Assembly (NCBI GenBank): GCA_040003205.1
Contig: JBDUDA010000073.1
Location: 1 to 12,277, forward strand
DNA: 12,277 nt
Reading direction: 5' to 3'
From: JALYIM01 sp040003205
GTDB lineage: Bacteria; Acidobacteriota; Terriglobia; Terriglobales; Acidobacteriaceae
This document shows, piece after piece, positions 7,694 through 12,277 of this stretch. Each line of letters starts with the position of its first letter. The stretch's first letter is position 1. The notes under the pieces are model-generated. The model was not told the DNA's origin, searched no databases, and worked only from the letters and a program-made list of their open reading frames with translations. The position numbers were made by a program, and so were the translations under genes.

Positions 7694-7771
7694 CTACATC
7701 TGTGCGCTGGCGTACGAGTTAATCTCGCAGTTTAACTGGACAATCTCAAAACTTGGCGTCTTCCATTCCAT
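7694..7771 (-). CDS. pqqA: PqqA, PQQ precursor peptide (25 aa)
   Basis: This 25-codon gene is easily missed because of its size. It reads MEWKTPSFEIVQLNCE followed by INSYASAQM. It matches the PqqA pattern position by position: W3, P6 and F8 at the N-terminus, then Glu16 and Tyr20 separated by three residues, the pair that PqqE cross-links and from which PQQ carbon and nitrogen derive. The usual Gly-Phe before the Glu (as in Acinetobacter PqqA) is Asn-Cys here. The ATG at 7771 has a strong ribosome binding site 7 bases upstream and is the only start that gives this peptide. It is the first gene of the operon, just upstream of pqqB. Confidence 0.93.
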   Translation of the reverse strand: MEWKTPSFEIVQLNCEINSYASAQM

Positions 7772-7778
7772 GGTAAAG

Positions 7779-7784
7779 CTCCTT
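7779..7784 (-). promoter_or_regulatory. Strong ribosome binding site of pqqA
   Basis: On the minus strand AAGGAG lies 7 bases before the pqqA ATG. It is the strongest ribosome binding site seen in the operon, which fits the need for excess precursor peptide over the enzymes. Confidence 0.8.
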
Positions 7785-7796
7785 TTACTTATGGTT

Positions 7797-7825
7797 ATCA
7801 AATCATTGACGCTACCCTATGTCAA
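7797..7825 (-). promoter_or_regulatory. Sigma70-type promoter of the pqq operon
   Basis: On the minus strand a perfect TTGACA (-35, positions 7825-7820) is followed after exactly 17 bases by TTTGAT (-10, positions 7802-7797, four of six consensus bases). Transcription would begin near 7790, giving a leader of about 20 bases that contains the pqqA ribosome binding site. No other promoter-like pair is evident between the pqq genes. The call is by inspection only. Confidence 0.55.
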
Positions 7826-7827
7826 TG
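7804..7827. promoter_or_regulatory. Operator-like inverted repeat over the pqq -35 region
   Basis: CATTGAC and GTCAATG form a perfect 7-bp inverted repeat with 10 bases between them (half-site centres 17 bases apart). One arm overlaps the -35 hexamer and the other lies in the spacer before the -10. This is a suitable place for a dimeric regulator binding on one DNA face, but no regulator gene is nearby. Confidence 0.35.
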
Positions 7828-7858
7828 CCACTATCTTCCGAGCGGGAGGGCGGAAAGC

Positions 7859-7987
7859 TGTCATCTCGACCGTAGTGGTGGCCTCGTGCAGCGAGGCCAG
7901 CGCGGAGTGGAGAGACCTGCTTTTTCATCAGACAGCAGGTCTCTCGACTCCGCAAAGCCTGACGGCTTTGCCGCGCTCGATATGACA
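7859..7987. repeat. Structured palindromic intergenic repeat with terminal inverted repeats
   Basis: The ends are near-perfect inverted repeats: TGTCATCTCGA at 7859-7869 against the complement of TCGATATGACA at 7977-7987 (10 of 11). Three hairpins lie inside. The first has an 8-bp stem at 7879-7886/7892-7899. The large central one has a 20-bp stem with one mismatch at 7902-7921/7934-7953 and a 12-base loop. The third has an 8-bp stem at 7952-7959/7964-7971 with a 4-base loop (it competes with the central stem for one or two bases). There is no open reading frame of note. The layout is that of a REP/MITE-like non-autonomous element. Similar short repeats with an AGACCTGC-type core are, from memory, frequent between genes in Acidobacteriota. 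It sits immediately upstream of the pqq promoter. Confidence 0.7.
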
Positions 7988-7997
7988 AGGTTTAGTT

Positions 7998-8027
7998 GTG
8001 ACTCAGCCTGGAATCAAATTGAGTCAC
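7998..8027 (-). terminator. Stem-loop downstream of the phosphoesterase gene
   Basis: GTGACTCA (7998-8005) and TGAGTCAC (8020-8027) are a perfect 8-bp inverted repeat around a 14-base loop, 38 bases past the phosphoesterase stop codon. No U-run follows on the minus strand, so this is not a classical intrinsic terminator. It may stabilise the mRNA 3' end, pause polymerase, or be a protein-binding palindrome. Confidence 0.35.
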
Positions 8028-8065
8028 CGCCAGTTCCCCGACCCGTTTTAGCTGAGACGCACAGC

Positions 8066-9913
8066 CTAGCGTCCCGGTGCTTTCTCCAAGTTAAAGTCGC
8101 ACGTTCCGCTGGTATTTTGAACCGGTAGCACAGGGGGCGTGAGCCGATGTGGCGTGGAAAAATCGAAGAATTCCATCATGCTGTCGGCGGACGCGTCCCG
8201 CGCCGTCAATGATGGAACGCTGAAGCGCGTCTCGATCAGTCGCAAGATGGAGGTGTAATCCCGCCAGGTATGGGAGACGTAATTCGGCCTCACCCAGGGA
8301 GAAATGACAATGAGCGGGATGCGAAAGCCTTCTCGTCCGAAGTCGCCGGGCTGATCTCCGGTCTGGAACAAGGGCGGAATCGCGTCGGGAGCCACTGCGG
8401 TAGCCGGTACTACGTGATCGTAAAGACCCCCAGCCTCGTCGAAGGTCAGAAAGAAAGCTGAAGACGGCCACGACGGACTGACCAGCAAACTATTGACGAT
8501 ATTTGCGACATCGGCCGCGCCGGATTGAATGTTGTTGCCGGGATGCTCGTCGAGCCCCGAAGGCCCCGCCCGTTCTATGAAGATGACCGAAGGCAGCGTG
8601 GCTTCGTTTTGGAGGTCGGCAGCATAGGTAGAAATCGGAACCAGCTTTGCTGCGTCGCGCTGGTAAGTGGACCATTGCGGCAGATAGGCGCCGTTGTCCT
8701 GGTAATAGTAGCGCCAGGAAACGCCGGCCTGGTCAAGCCTGTCGAAGATAGTGGGCTGGGTCCATCCGCCGACCGGAGCGGTATCCGGTCGAATGTGTCC
8801 GAAGGACGTCGCCGCAAAAAGGTACATGCGATTGGCGTTTGTATTCGAGAGAACGGGCGAGAAGAAGCGATCGCTGGTGGCAAATTGCGTGGCCGCTTCG
8901 TAGTAGTAGTTCAGGTCGGTCTGGTCGTAGTATCCCATCGCGCGCGTGCCCGTGGGGTCAATGGTTGACGGCACGGAGGTTGTCGTCTTCATGAATCCGT
9001 CCATTTTGCCGCCGTTCGTATCGAGGTGACTCTCGTTCCAGAAGGGGCTCAGATTCTCGTGGCAAACTGTCTGAAAATGGTATGGATGAACGGCCTTGCC
9101 GATGGTGTCAAAAAGCGTCGCACTGAGCGGCAGCCCGTCAATATTGCTAAGAAGACCCTTTGATACCCGGTAGGCGCCTAGCCTCCCGAAATAGTTATCG
9201 AACGATCGGTTCTCCTGCACCATGAAAATGATGTGCTTCAAGTTGCTGAGTCCTGCGTTGCCGGTCACCGTGACGGTACGAGCGCTGCTGAAAATCACTC
9301 CGGTGCTGTCCTGCGCAGAGACAGTCAGAGTATGTTTCCCCGCGGCGAGCGATGTTACATAAACGTCGAGCGGCGCTGAAGTTGTCTGGAAATAAGGCTT
9401 GCCATCCACAAGGACGTTTACTGACTGCAACGGATTCGAGTCGGTCACCCCCGCAACCAGATGGACGGGCGAACTGACGGTCGTCCCACTGACAGGCGTG
9501 CAGATCGTTATTTTCTGATTCGAGGACGCGAGCACGCACGGCGGGGTCATGCTCACCGGCACGTTGGTTTTGAAGGTCGCTCCGGTGTTGTCCCATGCCT
9601 GGACGGTTACGAGGTGATTTCCGAGCGACAGTTTAATGAAAGTGTCGACGGAGTTAGCGTTGGCCTGGTAGACGAGCGCGTTGTCTACATAAACCTGAAC
9701 AGTGACCACCGGGTTCGTGTCGGTGGTGGAAGCAACAATGTGTGCCGGGGTTCCAACCACTCCATTGACGGTTGGGGAACACACCGTCACGTTCTGGTCT
9801 ACAGTTCCCGGAGTGCAGACGGGCGCTTGGGCGCGGAGTCGGACGGGGACTACAAAGGCAGTTAGCAGCAATGCCAGATTCAACACGAAATTAGAATGAT
9901 TTTTGGAAGTCAT
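8066..9913 (-). CDS. Secreted phosphoesterase (acid phosphatase / phospholipase C family) with two Ig-like domains
   Basis: The protein has 615 residues. An N-terminal signal peptide (hydrophobic about 9-24, likely cleavage near 28-30) exports it. Two similar Ig-like repeats follow (about 31-122 and 126-216), each with a Cys-Thr/Ser-Pro motif, PxHxVA..TDxNP, VxVxVD and a closing VxAxDxTGxxF. The catalytic domain (about 222-600) opens with the family signature KHIIFMVQENRSFDNYFG, where E234 and N235 are expected metal ligands. It also has the SNTNANRMY segment (nucleophile region), LDEHPGNN (455-461) and FDEAGGLYDHV, with D492/E493 and H500 as further metal or catalytic residues. The family hydrolyses phosphomonoesters or phospholipids outside the cytoplasm. 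Which of the two applies here cannot be told. The Ig-like domains may bind carbohydrate or position the enzyme. The ATG at 9913 lacks a clear ribosome binding site. Confidence 0.88.
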   Translation of the reverse strand: MTSKNHSNFVLNLALLLTAFVVPVRLRAQAPVCTPGTVDQNVTVCSPTVNGVVGTPAHIVASTTDTNPVVTVQVYVDNALVYQANANSVDTFIKLSLGNHLVTVQAWDNTGATFKTNVPVSMTPPCVLASSNQKITICTPVSGTTVSSPVHLVAGVTDSNPLQSVNVLVDGKPYFQTTSAPLDVYVTSLAAGKHTLTVSAQDSTGVIFSSARTVTVTGNAGLSNLKHIIFMVQENRSFDNYFGRLGAYRVSKGLLSNIDGLPLSATLFDTIGKAVHPYHFQTVCHENLSPFWNESHLDTNGGKMDGFMKTTTSVPSTIDPTGTRAMGYYDQTDLNYYYEAATQFATSDRFFSPVLSNTNANRMYLFAATSFGHIRPDTAPVGGWTQPTIFDRLDQAGVSWRYYYQDNGAYLPQWSTYQRDAAKLVPISTYAADLQNEATLPSVIFIERAGPSGLDEHPGNNIQSGAADVANIVNSLLVSPSWPSSAFFLTFDEAGGLYDHVVPATAVAPDAIPPLFQTGDQPGDFGREGFRIPLIVISPWVRPNYVSHTWRDYTSILRLIETRFSVPSLTARDASADSMMEFFDFSTPHRLTPPVLPVQNTSGTCDFNLEKAPGR

Positions 9914-10033
9914 AAAGACAGAAAACCGAAAAACGCATCAATATTTGGATGATGAACGACCCGCATGCGGAGCATTTTTTTACAGCACGGCTCTGCTTCT
10001 GGCGCCCTCAATGATAAGAACACCCGACAGCCG

Positions 10034-10049
10034 GTTTAGTTGTCTAAAC
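10034..10049 (-). other. Short perfect hairpin in the phosphoesterase upstream region
   Basis: GTTTAG and CTAAAC form a 6-bp perfect stem with a 4-base loop. It lies 11 bases from a second hairpin (10061-10080), between the asparaginase stop codon and the phosphoesterase start. It could belong to a 3' end structure of the upstream transcript or to a leader. The rest of this 182-bp gap holds no gene. Confidence 0.35.
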
Positions 10050-10060
10050 TGTGCCGCGGA

Positions 10061-10080
10061 GTACGCAAGTATTTGCGTAC
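10061..10080 (-). terminator. Perfect hairpin just after the asparaginase gene
   Basis: GTACGCAA and TTGCGTAC form an 8-bp perfect stem with a 4-base loop, starting 15 bases past the asparaginase stop codon in the direction of transcription. No U-run follows it on the minus strand, so it is at best a weak or factor-assisted terminator. Its position at the operon end supports a 3' end role. Confidence 0.4.
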
Positions 10081-10095
10081 CCGGGCCTGCTTTTT

Positions 10096-11028
10096 CTAGC
10101 CCTTGCGTTCGATGCCGGACTCTTCCGCCACAGCCGTCTTCGACGCCCACGCCATCCTCGGAGTGTTGTGAGCAATCCCGATGCGTCCGGTAGCGTCCAG
10201 CAGAATCATCCCACCGTGTGCTTGCAGGCGAGATTCCAAATAATTGATCGATTCCGCTGCCGCCCATTGGGGCAAATTGCCGGCAAGGACCCGGTCGGCC
10301 GCCCATTTTGCCAACACCAGCTTCATGATGGGTTCGCCCCATCCGGTGGTGGATGCGGCAGCCGATTTGTTGTCCGCGTAGCAGCCACAGCCGATCAAGG
10401 AAGAGTCGCCCAGGCGTCCGGGAGCTTTATTGAGCGTGCCTCCGGTGGAAGTGGCGGCGGCGACGTTTCCATCTGCGTCTAGCGCGACTGCCCCTACCGT
10501 GTCGTGAGAAATGGTGGGCGCGAATAAGTCTTCACTCGCACCTTCCGGCCGTGCCTGAAACTCTCGCAGTCGCTCACGCTCACGCGGAATGATCAAGTCT
10601 TCATTGCTGCATAACGTGACGCCATGCTCGACCGCGAAGCGCTCGGCGCCCTCCGAGACGAAATACACATGCGGACTTTCGCTCAGTATCTTTCGCGACG
10701 TGCGGATGGGATTTCGCAGCCGTTCGACACATCCCACGCCGCCCGCGCGGAGCGTAGCGCCGTCCATGATCAGCGCATCGAGCTGCACTTTGCCGTCGCG
10801 GTTCAAGAAGCTGCCGCGCCCGGCGTCGAAGGTCTCATCGTCCTCCATAATCACAACGGCTTCTTCGACCGCATCGAGCGCGCCGCCTCCGCGTTCGAGG
10901 ACGCGCCATCCCGCAGCCAGCGCGTTGCGCACGCCGTTGAGATGAGCTTCGACCATGTCGTCGGGAATGGCCCATGCACCGCCATGGACTACCAGCACAG
11001 GATTGTTGGGCGGATTTTTAGCGGTCAC
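10096..11028 (-). CDS. iaaA: Isoaspartyl peptidase / plant-type L-asparaginase (Ntn hydrolase)
   Basis: This 310-residue Ntn-hydrolase is of usual family length. The precursor is expected to cleave itself before Thr177 in the motif SHDTVGAVALD, releasing alpha and beta subunits with Thr177 as the N-terminal nucleophile. Supporting motifs are VVHGGAWA (14-20) at the start, FDAGRGSFLNRDGKVQLDALIMDG (67-90), GGVGCVERLRNPI, ATSTGGTLNKAPGRLGDSSLIGCGCYADN (192-220, nucleophile helper Thr and substrate-binding Arg/Asp) and TTGWGEPIMK. Such enzymes hydrolyse isoaspartyl dipeptides and L-asparagine, helping protein-damage turnover and nitrogen recovery. No signal peptide is seen. I use a GTG start at 11028 because AGGA lies 6 bases upstream. 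It is 36 bp downstream of the CDP-alcohol transferase, so it is probably in the same operon. The symbol is by family resemblance. Confidence 0.9.
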   Translation of the reverse strand: MTAKNPPNNPVLVVHGGAWAIPDDMVEAHLNGVRNALAAGWRVLERGGGALDAVEEAVVIMEDDETFDAGRGSFLNRDGKVQLDALIMDGATLRAGGVGCVERLRNPIRTSRKILSESPHVYFVSEGAERFAVEHGVTLCSNEDLIIPRERERLREFQARPEGASEDLFAPTISHDTVGAVALDADGNVAAATSTGGTLNKAPGRLGDSSLIGCGCYADNKSAAASTTGWGEPIMKLVLAKWAADRVLAGNLPQWAAAESINYLESRLQAHGGMILLDATGRIGIAHNTPRMAWASKTAVAEESGIERKG

Positions 11029-11064
11029 GTCGTTTCCTGAATGTTGGCTTGGAGGGGCTCGCGT

Positions 11065-11700
11065 TCAAGCAGCTTCGGTGCTTAGAGGATTAATTTTGAT
11101 GTCGTGCGTACGCGTCCAGGTGTAGCGAATGCGATGGATTACGGTAATCGTCGAGAGTATCGCGATCACCCACAGCACCGGCGCCATCCGATTGAGCAAG
11201 GCTCCCAGAATCACCAACACCAGGCGTTCGGGACGCTCCATAAACCCCACCCGGCAGGATCCGATCAGCGATTCCGCGCGTGCCCGCGTATAGCTCACCA
11301 TAATCGAACTCACCATCACAAAAGCGGTCAGCACAACATAAAAGAAACGATCCCCGCGGGAATAGAAAACCAGCAACCCGAAGAATTGTGAAGCGTCGCT
11401 GTAGCGGTCAATCACGGAATCGAAAAATCCGCCGAAACGCGTGACCTGATTGCTGGCGCGAGCGACTCGTCCGTCTACGAGATCGAAAAATCCCGATCCG
11501 ATTATCACCAACCCTGCGTAACGAAACATGCGGGCCTGGTTGTCTCCGTTAGCGTATCCGAATAGAAACGCGGCAATGGTGTTGACCACCAGCCCAAGAA
11601 ACGTCAGTACATTGGGATTAATGCGCGCGAGAGCGAGCCAGCCAACGATGGCGTCGAGCAAAATTCCGCAAGCTCGTCCAAAGGAACTGGTCCAGGTCAT
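11065..11700 (-). CDS. CDP-alcohol phosphatidyltransferase family membrane protein
   Basis: This 211-residue integral membrane enzyme joins a CDP-linked lipid to an alcohol in phospholipid synthesis. The complete family signature D-x2-DG-x2-AR-x8-G-x3-D-x3-D is present: D73, D76, G77, A80, R81, G90, D94, D98. These Asp residues bind the catalytic metals and D98 acts as the base in characterised members. Hydrophobic segments flank the motif, with five to six helices in total. The CRVGFMERPERLVLVILGA stretch (about 149-167) resembles inositol-phosphate-type transferases more than PgsA, but the acceptor alcohol (glycerol phosphate, inositol phosphate or other) cannot be decided. Its ATG at 11700 overlaps the greA stop codon as ATGA, indicating translational coupling. 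Confidence 0.87.
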   Translation of the reverse strand: MTWTSSFGRACGILLDAIVGWLALARINPNVLTFLGLVVNTIAAFLFGYANGDNQARMFRYAGLVIIGSGFFDLVDGRVARASNQVTRFGGFFDSVIDRYSDASQFFGLLVFYSRGDRFFYVVLTAFVMVSSIMVSYTRARAESLIGSCRVGFMERPERLVLVILGALLNRMAPVLWVIAILSTITVIHRIRYTWTRTHDIKINPLSTEAA

Positions 11701-12191
11701 TCCGCTTTCGCCTCGTTCAGTTGCTCTTCATCGAACATGGTGCTGAGGGTCAAGACTTCCATTTCGCGCTTGCCATTGGGAGTGACCACTTCGACCGTGT
11801 CTCCGACTTTTTTATTGAGCAGGGCGCGTCCGATGGGCGACGTGGTCGAGATCTTGCCGGCGGCGAAATCAGCTTCCTCGCTGGTGACCAGTTTGTACTC
11901 AATTTCCTCATTCTTGCCAGTATCGAAAACGCGCACCGTAGAACCCAGGCCAACCTTATCCTTAGGAATGTCGTTCATGTTGATAAGGGAGAAATCCGCC
12001 AGCCGCTTGCCAAGTTGGCGAATCCGGGCCTTAACAAATTCCTGGCGCTGCTTCGCCATGTGATATTCGGCGTTCTCGCTGAGATCGCCCAGCGCCGCAG
12101 CCTTCTTAATCTCCTTAGGAAGATCGTGGATCAGCTCATGCTCGAGCTGATTGATCTCTTCCTGGAGTTTCTTTCTGCCAATCTCGGTCAT
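11697..12191 (-). CDS. greA: GreA, transcription elongation factor
   Basis: This 164-residue protein from the chosen start (E. coli GreA has 158) reactivates backtracked RNA polymerase by stimulating transcript cleavage through the secondary channel. The N-terminal coiled coil runs to about residue 72, and its tip motif GDLSENAEYH holds the two acidic residues (D36, E39, equivalent to E. coli D41, E44) that hold the catalytic Mg2+. The C-terminal FKBP-like domain carries VGLGSTVRVFD and SPIGRALLNKKVGDTVEVVTPNGKREMEVL. The frame stays open to an ATG at 12257, but those 22 residues do not look like GreA, and MTEIGRKKLQEEI is the natural beginning. No ribosome binding site precedes this ATG. It heads a likely operon with the phosphatidyltransferase and the asparaginase. 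Confidence 0.93.
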   Translation of the reverse strand: MTEIGRKKLQEEINQLEHELIHDLPKEIKKAAALGDLSENAEYHMAKQRQEFVKARIRQLGKRLADFSLINMNDIPKDKVGLGSTVRVFDTGKNEEIEYKLVTSEEADFAAGKISTTSPIGRALLNKKVGDTVEVVTPNGKREMEVLTLSTMFDEEQLNEAKAE

Positions 12192-12201
12192 GTGTTCGAG
12201 G

Positions 12202-12207
12202 ATTATA
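12202..12207 (-). promoter_or_regulatory. Consensus -10 element close to greA
   Basis: A perfect TATAAT on the minus strand ends 10 bases before the greA ATG. No convincing -35 is present at 16-18 bases upstream. If used, transcription would start only a few bases before the start codon. The rest of 12192-12277 shows no gene. Confidence 0.35.
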
Positions 12208-12277
12208 AACCTTGACCAGCCAATCGAGAGGGTTTCCCGCAGCGCTGGATGATGCAATCCGAGCTGGCGAAGCAGCT

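Noticed and set aside
7473..7985. 170-residue plus-strand open frame covering pqqA, the promoter and the repeat
   Set aside because: It lies antisense to pqqB and pqqA, passes through the palindromic repeat, and shows no protein-like motif.
9961..9970. CCGCATGCGG palindrome followed by a T-run on the plus strand
   Set aside because: With no loop the stem would be only about 3 bp, and no plus-strand gene ends here, so it is not a terminator.
10073..10095. T-run after the 10061-10080 hairpin read as a plus-strand terminator
   Set aside because: The T-run is 10 bases away from the stem and no plus-strand gene precedes it.
12192..12257. N-terminal extension of greA to an upstream ATG
   Set aside because: The 22 extra residues do not resemble GreA, and the family N-terminus begins at the inner ATG.
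1..12277. CRISPR array, tRNA, rRNA, or insertion-sequence transposase
   Set aside because: No regularly spaced repeats, no RNA gene, and no transposase-like protein was seen on either strand.

Overview
The window is about 12.3 kb of a moderately GC-rich bacterial chromosome. Its main content is a complete, compact pyrroloquinoline quinone (PQQ) biosynthesis operon, pqqABCDE. The gene content (PQQ operon, Ig-domain phosphoesterase, glycine-zipper envelope protein, SulP and ChrA carriers, GreA with a CDP-alcohol transferase) and a palindromic intergenic repeat suggest a soil-type member of the Acidobacteriota. That assignment rests on general resemblance only, not on a marker gene or a database match. 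Every intact gene reads on the minus strand. The only plus-strand coding remnant is a broken histidine kinase at the left edge.

Right to left, in the direction of transcription. (1) greA (transcription elongation factor) overlaps a CDP-alcohol phosphatidyltransferase by ATGA, and a plant-type asparaginase/isoaspartyl peptidase follows after 36 bp, so the three are a likely operon. (2) A 182-bp gap holds two tight hairpins. It is followed by a secreted phosphoesterase (acid phosphatase / phospholipase C family) with two Ig-like N-terminal repeats. (3) A 294-bp gap holds a stem-loop, a ~129-bp structured palindromic repeat with terminal inverted repeats, and a consensus-like promoter with an operator-like dyad. 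(4) The promoter leads into pqqA, a 25-codon gene, and then pqqB, pqqC, pqqD and pqqE, all tightly packed. (5) Next come a periplasmic glycine-zipper protein, a chromate transporter (chrA), a SulP-family anion permease with a STAS domain, and an 84-aa TPR protein. (6) Last is the histidine-kinase remnant, which lacks its N and G1 boxes.

The pqq genes form one pathway. PqqA is the Glu/Tyr-containing precursor peptide. PqqD presents it to the radical-SAM enzyme PqqE, which cross-links Glu and Tyr. PqqB acts on the freed product, and PqqC performs the final oxidation. No PqqF-type protease and no PQQ-dependent dehydrogenase lies in the window, so both must be encoded elsewhere. The points most worth following up are the PqqC active site (isoleucine where the Klebsiella-type enzyme has His154), the PqqB metal-site variant, the promoter/dyad/repeat arrangement upstream of pqqA, and the internally deleted kinase.
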